This document shows positions 24,521-33,739 of a stretch of 34,293 nt of DNA, in pieces; position 1 is the stretch's first letter; every line of letters starts with the position of its first letter. Source of the stretch: Bacteroidales bacterium (GTDB taxonomy: Bacteria; Bacteroidota; Bacteroidia; Bacteroidales; UBA3663). The notes under the pieces were generated by a model. It had not been told where the DNA came from. It saw only the letters and a list, made by a program, of their open reading frames with translations, and did no database searches. The stretch is taken from NCBI GenBank assembly GCA_016286775.1, contig JAEEUA010000009.1, positions 1 to 34,293 on the forward strand, in the 5' to 3' direction. The position numbers and the translations under genes are program-made.

Positions 24521-24548
24521 TTGAAGGCTGAAGGCTATCAGCCCTCAA
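24521..24548 (-). other. Hairpin in the mRNA just after atpE
   Basis: In minus-strand RNA, TTGAGGGCTGA pairs with TCAGCCTTCAA (11 bp, one G-U) around a 6-nt loop. There is no T tract, so it is not a terminator. It starts 16 nt after the atpE stop codon and may stabilise the atpE segment. Confidence 0.65.
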
Positions 24549-24564
24549 TTCCTGACTCTTGAAA

Positions 24565-24804
<240 letters not shown>

Positions 24805-24834
24805 TTAAGTTGTTAATATTTTAATTGTTAATAA

Positions 24835-25911
24835 TTATTCGTGATGATGCTCTACCTGGCTGAGGCCAATGTAGATGCTTGAAAGCATAGTGAATACGAA
24901 CGCCTGGATGAAGGCCACCAGCAGCTCGAGACAGTCGAGGAAGATGCCCAGCAGGATGCTTACCACCGACATGGCGCCATTGCCGATGCCGGGCATGCTG
25001 ATGGCTGTCAGGAAGATGACACTCAGGACACCGAGCAGGGCGGCGTGACCTGCCAGGATGTTGGCAAAGAGACGGATGGTGAGCGAGAACGGCTTGGTGA
25101 AGATTCCGATGAACTCAATGACCGCCATGATGGGACGCAGCCATCCGGGGAGCTCGGCATTCCAGAAAATCTCCTGCCAGTAGGCCTTCGTGCCGAAGAT
25201 GTTTACGATGAAGAACGTAAACAGGGCGAGGCACAGGGTGACGGCGATGTTGCCGGTCAGGTTGGCTGAGCCTGGGATGAGGCCTGCGAGGTTGCAGAAG
25301 AAGATGAAGAAGAACGCCGTGAGCAGGTAAGGGGCATACCGGTCGGTGTGCTTCGGGATGTTGGGCTTGATGACGTCGTTATAGACGAAGCTGACCAGCA
25401 TCTCAATGGCACCGATGAAGCCCGTGGGCGCGGGTGACGAGGCGTCGCGATTCTTGTACCAACGGGCGCAACCCAGGATAATCCAGCAGAGCAGGATGCT
25501 TGCGATGATCAGGCCGGCTACGTTCTTGGTGATCGAGAAGTCAAACGGACGAACCTCTGTGCCACCGACCATCTCCACTATCTTGCCTGCATACTCCGAC
25601 TCTTCGCCGGCAATCTTCAGGCCTTCATATTCGGCATGTCCGTGGTGGAACTTGCTCGACATGAAGCAGTGGAATCCGCTGGTCTTGCTATAGACCATCA
25701 CAGGCAGCGGCAGGGCAATCGATGTCTCACCCCAGTCGGTGATGTGCCAGTAGTAGGAGTCGCCCACGTGCTCGAAGATCATGGCGGTCACATCCAGCGG
25801 CTTCGCTTCGCCCTCGGAATGTTCCTGGGCAAGCGCGGGACGTGGCAGCAGGCTTCCGACTGCGAGCAGCAGACTTACCAGTAGCGTCCAGACTTTATTG
25901 TTTTTGTTCAT
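24835..25911 (-). CDS. atpB: ATP synthase F0 subunit a, with exported N-terminal extension
   Basis: A 358-residue protein, about 90 residues longer than E. coli subunit a. It starts with a signal-peptide-like segment (MNKNNKVWTLLVSLLLAVGS, then ALAQEHSEG) and a periplasmic region of about 100 residues (HITDWGETSIALPLPVMVY, HCFMSSKFHHGHAEY) before the membrane domain. This extension is common in Bacteroidota. The essential Arg lies in FSLTIRLFANILAGH, and the final helices (LLVAFIQAFVFTMLSSIYIGL) are normal. Its ATG overlaps the stop of the preceding 92-codon gene (ATGA), so the two are translationally coupled. Confidence 0.96.
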   Translation of the reverse strand: MNKNNKVWTLLVSLLLAVGSLLPRPALAQEHSEGEAKPLDVTAMIFEHVGDSYYWHITDWGETSIALPLPVMVYSKTSGFHCFMSSKFHHGHAEYEGLKIAGEESEYAGKIVEMVGGTEVRPFDFSITKNVAGLIIASILLCWIILGCARWYKNRDASSPAPTGFIGAIEMLVSFVYNDVIKPNIPKHTDRYAPYLLTAFFFIFFCNLAGLIPGSANLTGNIAVTLCLALFTFFIVNIFGTKAYWQEIFWNAELPGWLRPIMAVIEFIGIFTKPFSLTIRLFANILAGHAALLGVLSVIFLTAISMPGIGNGAMSVVSILLGIFLDCLELLVAFIQAFVFTMLSSIYIGLSQVEHHHE

Positions 25912-26186
25912 TGTTTTTGCTTCTTTTTAAGGAAGAATATCGATTCGACGATGAGCGATACGAAATAGATGCCGACCGTGGTCAGGGCAAACTGCCGGAT
26001 GGGAATGTCGGTCAGGCGCGCCACAAGGAGGATGGTCACGGCGGTGAGGAGCATCTTCAGGACCTTTGAGCCCATTATTACCCACACGGTCACCGCAGGA
26101 TTGACCTTCTGCAGTTCGCGGACGACATTGATGACCACAGCTTCGTAGAACACAAAGCCGGCGATCAGGATCTGAAGCCACATCAT
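25908..26186 (-). CDS. Small membrane protein of the atp operon, AtpI-like in position
   Basis: A 92-residue, very hydrophobic protein with three to four membrane segments (MMWLQILIAGFVFYEAVVIN, AVTVWVIMGSKVLKMLLTAV, FALTTVGIYFVSLIVESIFF) and a Lys-rich end (LKKKQKQ). It overlaps atpC at its start and atpB at its end by 4 nt each. It sits where many operons carry atpI, whose product helps c-ring assembly or ion supply. Sequence likeness to AtpI is not obvious to me, so the role is inferred from place, size and topology. Confidence 0.8.
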   Translation of the reverse strand: MMWLQILIAGFVFYEAVVINVVRELQKVNPAVTVWVIMGSKVLKMLLTAVTILLVARLTDIPIRQFALTTVGIYFVSLIVESIFFLKKKQKQ

Positions 26187-26419
26187 AGCATCACGCAGGC
26201 CGAGATCACGTTGTGGTGCACCTCCACATAGCCGCTCTTGACGGGCTGCAGGATGGTTTGGCCACCGATGACGTAGCGGATGTTTCCGGGCTGCAGGGTG
26301 GTGATGATGGAGTCGTGGTCACGCAGGATGGTGAATCGTCCTTTGGTGCCGGGCACCTCGCAGAGCTCCACTTCGCCGTCGAACACCGTCTTCTCGGGAG
26401 AATAGATCGTCAGTTTCAT
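26183..26419 (-). CDS. atpC: ATP synthase F1 subunit epsilon, short form
   Basis: A 78-residue protein that matches only the N-terminal beta-sandwich of epsilon (MKLTIYSPEKTVFDGEVELCEVPGTKGRF..., then IRYVIGG and VEVHHNVISAC). The C-terminal pair of helices, about 50 residues in E. coli, which can extend into F1 and block ATP hydrolysis, is absent. The frame ends with a stop inside an ATGA overlap with the next gene, so this is a natural short form and not a frameshift. Short epsilon is usual in Bacteroidota. Confidence 0.93.
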   Translation of the reverse strand: MKLTIYSPEKTVFDGEVELCEVPGTKGRFTILRDHDSIITTLQPGNIRYVIGGQTILQPVKSGYVEVHHNVISACVML

Positions 26420-26430
26420 AGGAGTACCTA

Positions 26431-27981
<1,551 letters not shown>

Positions 27982-28009
27982 TCACGGAAAGGATTGGTTT
28001 TTCAGTGCG

Positions 28010-28040
28010 CAAATATAATCATTTTATTTACTATAACAAA
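28010..28040 (-). promoter_or_regulatory. Promoter of the ATP synthase operon
   Basis: On the minus strand TTTG (28040-28037), a 19-bp spacer and TATATTTG (28017-28010). It is divergent from the ybeY promoter about 105 bp away. Confidence 0.78.
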
Positions 28041-28143
28041 TTTTTTTGCCAAAAAAGTTTTAGAAAAATGCATAAAAAGACGTTTTTGTACTTTTTTAGG
28101 CTGTTTTTTCAGGTGCTTATTACATATTATAAAAAAAAATAAG

Positions 28144-28151
28144 TACCTTTG
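28144..28151 (+). promoter_or_regulatory. -7 box of ybeY
   Basis: TACCTTTG lies 25 bp before the ybeY ATG. The -33 region is AT-rich without a clear TTTG. It is the last recognisable promoter before mnmG, apt and uvrC. Confidence 0.55.
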
Positions 28152-28176
28152 CGGTGCTAAATCAATACATTTACCA

Positions 28177-28593
28177 ATGGCAGTTTCTTTTTTCAATGAG
28201 GGCGTCGCTATGCCGGCCATCCGCCGCCGTGACGTCAGCTCCTGGATTCGTCAGGTCGCCCAGCTTCATGGCAGGCGATTGGGTACGGTCAGCTACAAAT
28301 TCGTCGATGACGAGGGTATTCTCGCTTGCAATCGCCAGTTCCTGGGGCACGACTATTACACCGACATCATTACCTTCGATTATTCCGAAGGCGACAAGAT
28401 TGCCGGCGACATCGTCATCAGCCTCGACACCGTGCGCACGAATGCGGAACAGTTCAACCAGCCCTACGAGCGCGAGCTCCATCGCGTCATCATCCATGGC
28501 ATCCTGCACCTCTGTGGCATCAATGACAAGGGCCCGGGAGAGCGTGAGATCATGGAGCAAAACGAGAACGAAGCGCTCGCCTTGTATTTTTAA
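28177..28593 (+). CDS. ybeY: Endoribonuclease YbeY (rRNA maturation factor)
   Basis: A 138-residue metal-dependent RNase needed for 16S rRNA 3'-end maturation and ribosome quality control. It has the family core TDIITFDYSEGDKIAGDIVIS and the metal site HRVIIHGILHLCGIND. His107 and His111 match the first two ligands of H-x3-H-x5-H, while the third position is Asp117 instead of His. This looks like the normal Bacteroidota form and Asp can bind zinc. The start at 28177 follows the promoter; longer in-frame readings run into AT-rich non-coding DNA. Confidence 0.94.
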   Translation: MAVSFFNEGVAMPAIRRRDVSSWIRQVAQLHGRRLGTVSYKFVDDEGILACNRQFLGHDYYTDIITFDYSEGDKIAGDIVISLDTVRTNAEQFNQPYERELHRVIIHGILHLCGINDKGPGEREIMEQNENEALALYF

Positions 28594-28599
28594 CTTTTA

Positions 28600-28666
28600 T
28601 CACGAATTATAGAATTTGAGAATTATTGACTCTTTGGCGGCAATTCGCTAATTCGCAAATTCGTGA
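28600..28666. repeat. Inverted-arm octamer element (E5)
   Basis: Left arm TCACGAAT, TATAGAAT, TTGAGAAT (28600-28623); right arm ATTCGCTA, ATTCGCAA, ATTCGTGA (28643-28666). The interior is 19 bp, the smallest of the family. It fills the ybeY-mnmG gap and its right arm touches the mnmG start region. Confidence 0.88.
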
Positions 28667-28680
28667 CTAATTTGACTCGA

Positions 28681-30660
28681 ATGACTTTTGAATACGATGT
28701 CCTTGTGATTGGCGGCGGACACGCCGGATGTGAGGCTGCCCATGCGGCGGCACGTCTTGGTGTGCGCACGTGTCTGATCACGATGGACATGAACAAGATT
28801 GCCCAGATGTCGTGCAATCCGGCTGTCGGCGGTATTGCCAAGGGACAGATTGTTCGCGAGATTGACGCGCTGGGCGGCATGATGGGTATCGTTACCGACC
28901 GTTGTTCCATCCAGTTCCGCATGCTCAACCGTTCGAAGGGGCCGGCGATGTGGAGTCCGCGCAGTCAGGCCGATCGCGGTCGGTTCATCTGGGCGTGGCG
29001 CAATGTGCTCGAGAATACTCCCAACCTCTTCATCTGGCAGGACACCGTGAGTGAGTTCCTCTTCAGCGAGGATCATTCCCGTGTCGAGGGAGCCGTCACG
29101 CAGATGGGCGTTCTTTTCCATGCGAAGGCAGTGGTTCTTACAGCCGGTACCTTCCTCAACGGACTCATGCACATCGGACGCACCATGATTGCCGGAGGTC
29201 GTTGTGGAGAACTAGCGAGCTATGGCCTTACCGAGCAACTTGCGAAAATGGGCTTCGAAGTGGGACGCATGAAGACGGGTACACCAGTTCGCATCGATGG
29301 CAAGACCATCGACTTCAGCTTGGCCGAACGTCAGGATGGCGATACCGACTTCCATCATTTCTCCTATCTGCCTTGGGCGCTGGTTCATGCTTCTGAGGTC
29401 TGTCGCCCCGCACCACATACGCAACATCGCACCATCGAAGTTTCCGATCAGACGGACGTGGCGAAGGCTGGCTCTGCGTGGTATGCCGATCAGGCTCTTC
29501 CTTGTTTCACCATTCAGACCAACGAAGCCGTTCACGAGATTTTGCGTCGTGGTCTCCCCGACTCTCCTCTCTACAACGGACAAATCCAGAGCATCGGTCC
29601 GCGCTATTGTCCAAGCATTGAGACCAAGATTGTCACCTTTGCCGACAAGGATCATCATCTGCTCTTCCTCGAACCCGAGGGCAATGGCACGCAGGAATAT
29701 TACCTCAACGGATTCAGTAGTTCTCTTCCCATCGACATCCAGTTGGAGGCCCTTCGTCAGATTCCGGCCCTTCGCAACGCCGTGGCGTACCGTCCCGGCT
29801 ATGCCATCGAATACGACTACTTCGATCCGACGCAGTTGCGCCATACGTTGGAGACGAAGCTCGTGGCTGGTCTCTTCTTTGCAGGTCAGGTCAATGGTAC
29901 TACGGGCTACGAGGAAGCTGCCGGACAAGGGCTCGTCGCTGGAGCAAATGCCGCCTTGATGGTGAAAGGTGAGGAGCCTTTCGTCCTCGGCCGTGACGAA
30001 GCGTATATCGGTGTGCTTATCGACGACTTGGTCACCAAGGGAGTCGATGAACCGTACCGCATGTTTACGAGCCGAGCAGAGTATCGTATACTGCTTCGAC
30101 AGGATGATGCCGACATGCGACTCACACCACGAGGCTATGCAATCGGCTTGGTCGATGAGACACGTTATCGCCTCATGACCGAGAAGAAAGAGTGCGTCGA
30201 AAAGATTGTTGAGTTCTGCGAAATGTTCCACGTGAAACTTTCGTTTAACGATGTGCTCGCTTCGCTCGGTAGCTCCGAGCTCAAGGAAGGCTGCAAGTTG
30301 CTGGCTTTGGTCAATCGTCCCGAACTCAACCTGCCTCTTCTTGCGAAGCACATTCCCGAACTCGCACAGCTCTTCGACACACTCCCCGCCGACCGTCGCG
30401 AGGAAATCGTCGAGGCTGCTGAGGTGCAGATCAAGTATGCGGGATACATCAGTCGCGAGAAAGCCGTGGCACAAAAGATTGCCCGATTGGAGGCCATCCG
30501 TCTTCCTCGCTCCATCAATTACGACCAATTGCAGCAGCTCACCATCGAGGCGCGTCAGAAGCTCTCGCGCATCCGGCCCGAAACCATCGGGCAGGCCAGC
30601 CGCATCCCCGGAGTCTCGCCTGCCGATGTCAACATTCTGCTGGTGCTCCTTGGGCGATAA
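28681..30660 (+). CDS. mnmG: tRNA uridine-5-carboxymethylaminomethyl modification enzyme MnmG (GidA)
   Basis: A 659-residue FAD enzyme that, with MnmE, adds the carboxymethylaminomethyl group to wobble uridine 34 of certain tRNAs. It begins with the dinucleotide-binding motif DVLVIGGGHAGCEAA. It continues with MSCNPAVGGIAKGQIVREIDALGG, LTAGTFLNGLMHIG, the catalytic-Cys region PCFTIQTN..., GQVNGTTGYEEAAGQG and FTSRAEYRILLRQDDAD, and ends with the helical MnmE-binding domain. The ATG at 28681 is preferred to GTG at 28663, which lies inside repeat arm E5. The coding sequence holds a parS-like site at 30224-30239. Confidence 0.97.
   Translation: MTFEYDVLVIGGGHAGCEAAHAAARLGVRTCLITMDMNKIAQMSCNPAVGGIAKGQIVREIDALGGMMGIVTDRCSIQFRMLNRSKGPAMWSPRSQADRGRFIWAWRNVLENTPNLFIWQDTVSEFLFSEDHSRVEGAVTQMGVLFHAKAVVLTAGTFLNGLMHIGRTMIAGGRCGELASYGLTEQLAKMGFEVGRMKTGTPVRIDGKTIDFSLAERQDGDTDFHHFSYLPWALVHASEVCRPAPHTQHRTIEVSDQTDVAKAGSAWYADQALPCFTIQTNEAVHEILRRGLPDSPLYNGQIQSIGPRYCPSIETKIVTFADKDHHLLFLEPEGNGTQEYYLNGFSSSLPIDIQLEALRQIPALRNAVAYRPGYAIEYDYFDPTQLRHTLETKLVAGLFFAGQVNGTTGYEEAAGQGLVAGANAALMVKGEEPFVLGRDEAYIGVLIDDLVTKGVDEPYRMFTSRAEYRILLRQDDADMRLTPRGYAIGLVDETRYRLMTEKKECVEKIVEFCEMFHVKLSFNDVLASLGSSELKEGCKLLALVNRPELNLPLLAKHIPELAQLFDTLPADRREEIVEAAEVQIKYAGYISREKAVAQKIARLEAIRLPRSINYDQLQQLTIEARQKLSRIRPETIGQASRIPGVSPADVNILLVLLGR
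30224..30239. promoter_or_regulatory. parS-like ParB site 1, inside mnmG
   Basis: TGTTCCACGTGAAACT matches the B. subtilis parS sequence TGTTCCACGTGAAACA in 15 of 16 positions. It encodes Met-Phe-His-Val-Lys in MnmG, so a chance match is possible, but two further sites lie close by. Confidence 0.7.
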
Positions 30661-30689
30661 GGCCGTCGCTTGTACAGCCGTCCTTCGTT

Positions 30690-30758
30690 CCCCGTGCTTG
30701 GGGTGCTCCCCTTTCGTTATCGTCGGCAGCCAAGCTTGGCTGCCCACCAAAACCGACG
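30690..30758 (+). other. Alternative hairpins between mnmG and apt
   Basis: GGGG at 30700-30703 can pair either with CCCC at 30690-30693 or with CCCC at 30708-30711, so the two hairpins exclude each other. A perfect 10-bp-arm palindrome (GGCAGCCAAG...) follows at 30725-30744, flanked by CGTCGG / CCGACG (30721 and 30753). There is no clear T tract. It may be an mRNA switch or just a mnmG 3' structure. Confidence 0.45.
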
Positions 30759-30812
30759 GCCCCCACCAAAATACCCCCGACAAACAAACCACCTAAATAA
30801 CCACCCACAACA

Positions 30813-31346
30813 ATGAACGTAGAAATGATCAAAGCGCATGTGCGCACCATCCCTGACTTCCCAAAGCCGGGCATCTTGTTCCGCGACATCACCACCGTCT
30901 ATAAGGATGCTGATTGTCTCCAGGAGCTCACCAGAAGCCTGACGAATTACTACAAGGACAAAGGCATCACCAAGGTGCTCGGCATCGAAAGCCGCGGCTA
31001 CACCATGGCGTCTATCCTTGCGCAGAAACTCAATGCCGGCTTCGTCTTTGTTCGCAAGCCCGGCAAGCTGCCCGCTCGCACCGTGCAGCAGAGCTACGAG
31101 AAAGAGTACGGCATCGACACCATCGAGATTCACGAAGATGCACTGACCCCCGACGATGTGGTTCTCATCCACGATGACCTGTTGGCCACCGGCGGCACTA
31201 TGGAGGCCACCTATAACCTCGTGCAAAAACTGGGCGTCAAGAAGGTCTATCTAAACTGCATCATCGAGCTCGTCGATCTCAAAGGCCGCAAGCGCTTGCC
31301 AGCCGATCTCGATTTCTATTGCCCCATCATTTACGAAGGCGAATAG
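30813..31346 (+). CDS. apt: Adenine phosphoribosyltransferase
   Basis: A 177-residue purine-salvage enzyme that makes AMP from adenine and PRPP. It has the family start IKAHVRTIPDFPKPGILFRDITTV, the LGIESRGYTMASILAQ segment, the flexible loop region FVRKPGKLPARTVQQSYEKEYG, and the PRPP-binding VVLIHDDLLATGGTMEATYNL. The ATG at 30813 lies 152 bp after mnmG across a structured, non-coding leader. The TAG stop overlaps the first base of a parS-like palindrome. Confidence 0.97.
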   Translation: MNVEMIKAHVRTIPDFPKPGILFRDITTVYKDADCLQELTRSLTNYYKDKGITKVLGIESRGYTMASILAQKLNAGFVFVRKPGKLPARTVQQSYEKEYGIDTIEIHEDALTPDDVVLIHDDLLATGGTMEATYNLVQKLGVKKVYLNCIIELVDLKGRKRLPADLDFYCPIIYEGE

Positions 31347-31360
31347 TTCCACGTGGAACA
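31345..31360. promoter_or_regulatory. parS-like ParB site 2, at the apt stop codon
   Basis: AGTTCCACGTGGAACA: a perfect 14-bp palindrome GTTCCACGTGGAAC, identical in its core to the Pseudomonas-type parS TGTTCCACGTGGAACA. The G of the apt TAG stop is the first base of the palindrome. Confidence 0.82.
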
Positions 31361-31379
31361 ATGTCTTCTTTTCTTTTTA

Positions 31380-31514
31380 TCACGAATTATCGAATTGAGG
31401 TTTCGCCTGGGCTATTTCGAAATACCGTTATTCCGTAATACCGTAATACCGTTATTCCCGATATTCGAAAAACAAAACCTCCAAAAATCAACTCTCAAAT
31501 TCGCCAATTCGTGA
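31380..31514. repeat. Inverted-arm octamer element with core (E6)
   Basis: Left arm TCACGAAT, TATCGAAT (31380-31395). The core 31415-31463 reads TTTCGAAA, TACCGTTA, TTCCGTAA, TACCGTAA, TACCGTTA and a 9-bp unit. Right arm ATTCGCCA, ATTCGTGA (31499-31514). It fills the gap between apt and uvrC. Confidence 0.88.
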
Positions 31515-31535
31515 TAGAGAAATTCGAAAATCATC

Positions 31536-33518
31536 GTGGTCCAAGCTAAAGACAATCCCCGTTACGAATACTTGATGGGCATCGTCAATATCCTGCCCGA
31601 TTCCCCCGGCGTCTATCGTTACTACGACGCCGAGGGAACGATCATCTATGTGGGTAAGGCGAAGAACCTGAAGCGCCGCGTGTCGAGCTATTTCACCAAG
31701 GAGCACGAGTCGCGGCGCACGGCCAATCTGGTACGCCAGATCTACGACTTGAAGTACGTCGTGGTCAATACCGAGAACGACGCACTCAACCTCGAGAACC
31801 GCATGATTAAGGCGCACCAGCCCAAGTACAACGTCCTGCTCAAGGACGGCAAGACCTACCCTTGGATCTGCGTTCGCAACGAGGCCTTTCCGCGCGTCTT
31901 TCTCACGCGTACATTAGTAAAAGATGGTTCGTCATACTTCGGTCCTTACACCAACGTGATGGTGGCAAAGACGCTTGTCGAGCTCTTCCAGCAGCTCTAT
32001 CATGTGCGAACCTGCAGTCTCAACCTGCAGCCTGCCATGATTGAGAAGGGCTATCGTCCCTGCCTGAAGTACCACATCGAAAAGTGTCTGGGCCCCTGCA
32101 TTGGCAAGCTGTCGCGTGAAGTCTATGACCAGGGCATTGACGAAATCAAGCAGATTCTGCGCGGCCATACTGCCGAGCTGATGGCAAATTTGAAGCAGCA
32201 GATGCAGGAGAAGGCTGAGCTTTGGGACTTCGAAGGAGCCGAGCGTGTCAAGGAGCGCATCCAGATTCTCGAGGGCTATCGCACGCGCAGCAACATCGTC
32301 CCGTCCACCATCAGCGACGTCGATGTGTTTGCCTACGACGAGGAAGATGTCAGCGTCATCGTCTCCTATTTCCACATCGTGCAGGGTGCCGTGATTTCGA
32401 GCTATACCATCGAATATCGTAAGCAGATTGACGAGCCCAAGGAAGACGTCTTGGCGCTCGGCATCCTCGAACTGCGCGAACGTTTCGAGGAAGGACAACC
32501 CAAGTCGGACGCCGCGGGAGATGAAGCCGGCAAGGCATCGTCGCCGAGCTCCCATCCTACCGAACTCATCGTTCCTTTCGAGCCCAGCATTCTTCCTGAC
32601 GGCTGTGTGGCATTCGTCCCGCAGCGCGGCGATAAGCGAAAGCTCCTCGAACTTGCCGAGAAGAACTGTCGGCAGTATCGCATCGACCAGCTCAAGCAGC
32701 AGGACAAGCTCAATCCCGAACAACGTCAGACGCGCCTGCTCACAGAGATCCAGAAGCAGCTCGGCCTGCCTCGATTACCACGTCATATCGAGTCGTTCGA
32801 TAACTCCAATATCTCCGGTTCCGACCCGGTCGCCAGTTGCATTGTCTTTATGAACGGCAAGCCTGAGAAAAAGGAATACCGCAAATACAACATCCGCAGT
32901 GTCGTTGGTCCCGACGATTATGCGTCGATGCACGAGGTGGTGATGCGTCGTTATCGTCGTCTCGTCGAGGAGCATTTGGAGGTGCCCGATCTTATCCTTG
33001 CCGATGGTGGCGTAGGCCAGATGGGCGTCATCAAGCAGGGCCTTGCCGACGTGCTGCATCAGTATCTCGTGGAGCATTTGCAGGGAGCGATAAGCGAAGA
33101 ACGCATGGCTGAAATTCGCGAGTTACTCGACATTCCCGTGGGCGGCTTGGTCAAGGATGGACATCACCGCACGCGTCAGTTGCTCTTCGGCGATCCGCCA
33201 GCTTCCGTAGATGTCAAGCAGGGTAGCTCGCTGTTCCATCTGCTTGAACATATCCAGGACGAGGTGCATCGCTTTGCCATCACGTTCCATCGACAGAAAC
33301 GAAGCAAGACGCAGACGCATTCTTCGCTCGACGATATTCCCGGCATCGGACCGAAGACCAAGCAGGAACTGCTCAAGAAGTTCAAGAGCGTGAAACGTCT
33401 TCGCGCGGCTTCGGTCGAAGAGATTCAGACTGTCGTTGGTCCCGCTAAGGCCAAAAAGCTCGTTGAGTATTTTGCTCAACAGGCGCCGGATGCGCCGTCG
33501 GGCACGCAGGATGCCTGA
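31536..33518 (+). CDS. uvrC: Excinuclease ABC subunit C
   Basis: A 660-residue nuclease that cuts on both sides of a lesion in UvrABC repair. Domains in order: GIY-YIG nuclease (GVYRYYDAEGTIIYVGKAKNLKRRV, 3' cut), Cys-rich segment (CLKYHIEKCLGPCIG), UVR motif binding UvrB (LWDFEGAERVKERIQ), RNase H-like 5' nuclease (IESFDNSNISG, LILADGGVGQMG) and a double helix-hairpin-helix end (LDDIPGIGPKTKQELLKKF). A low-complexity Ala/Ser insert (about 328-345) is lineage-specific. The start is uncertain: GTG at 31536 keeps family-like residues (RYEYLMGIV), while ATG at 31575 would lose 13 residues. A parS-like site follows the stop. Confidence 0.96.
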   Translation: MVQAKDNPRYEYLMGIVNILPDSPGVYRYYDAEGTIIYVGKAKNLKRRVSSYFTKEHESRRTANLVRQIYDLKYVVVNTENDALNLENRMIKAHQPKYNVLLKDGKTYPWICVRNEAFPRVFLTRTLVKDGSSYFGPYTNVMVAKTLVELFQQLYHVRTCSLNLQPAMIEKGYRPCLKYHIEKCLGPCIGKLSREVYDQGIDEIKQILRGHTAELMANLKQQMQEKAELWDFEGAERVKERIQILEGYRTRSNIVPSTISDVDVFAYDEEDVSVIVSYFHIVQGAVISSYTIEYRKQIDEPKEDVLALGILELRERFEEGQPKSDAAGDEAGKASSPSSHPTELIVPFEPSILPDGCVAFVPQRGDKRKLLELAEKNCRQYRIDQLKQQDKLNPEQRQTRLLTEIQKQLGLPRLPRHIESFDNSNISGSDPVASCIVFMNGKPEKKEYRKYNIRSVVGPDDYASMHEVVMRRYRRLVEEHLEVPDLILADGGVGQMGVIKQGLADVLHQYLVEHLQGAISEERMAEIRELLDIPVGGLVKDGHHRTRQLLFGDPPASVDVKQGSSLFHLLEHIQDEVHRFAITFHRQKRSKTQTHSSLDDIPGIGPKTKQELLKKFKSVKRLRAASVEEIQTVVGPAKAKKLVEYFAQQAPDAPSGTQDA

Positions 33519-33520
33519 GG

Positions 33521-33536
33521 GTTCCACGTGGAACAT
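33521..33536. promoter_or_regulatory. parS-like ParB site 3, just after uvrC
   Basis: GGTTCCACGTGGAACA: the same 14-bp palindrome as site 2, starting 4 bp after the uvrC stop codon. Confidence 0.82.
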
Positions 33537-33549
33537 CGTTGGGCTTTGA

Positions 33550-33645
33550 TTTCGTTTTTCCGGTATTTCGGTATTTCGTAATACCGTTATTTCGTAATTC
33601 CGAAATGCCGATATACCGATATTCCGGTATCACGGAATAACGAAA
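33550..33645. repeat. Octamer array TNNCGNNA, 12 units without arms
   Basis: Exactly 96 bp in 8-bp phase: TTTCGTTT, TTCCGGTA, TTTCGGTA, TTTCGTAA, TACCGTTA, TTTCGTAA, TTCCGAAA, TGCCGATA, TACCGATA, TTCCGGTA, TCACGGAA, TAACGAAA. CG is at positions 4-5 in every unit. It lies between the parS-like site 3 and the terminator. Confidence 0.93.
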
Positions 33646-33685
33646 AAATCGAAACCCGAAAAACCGACCCCAAAAAATAAAAAGA

Positions 33686-33725
33686 AAACTCGAACCACCC
33701 GGCCGGGCGATTCGAGTTTCTTCAT
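33686..33725. terminator. Bidirectional terminator between uvrC and the right-edge gene
   Basis: AAACTCGAA pairs with TTCGAGTTT, with an inner CCCGGCCGGG palindrome. T-rich sequence follows on both strands. Confidence 0.8.
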
Positions 33726-33739
33726 TTCAAGCGGCAATC

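Noticed and set aside
28663..28680. GTG start giving six extra residues for mnmG
   Set aside because: The GTG lies inside the ATTCGTGA repeat arm; the ATG at 28681 gives the normal family N-terminus.
29212..30792. Long minus-strand open frame (526 codons) opposite mnmG
   Set aside because: Shadow of a clearly recognised MnmG coding sequence.
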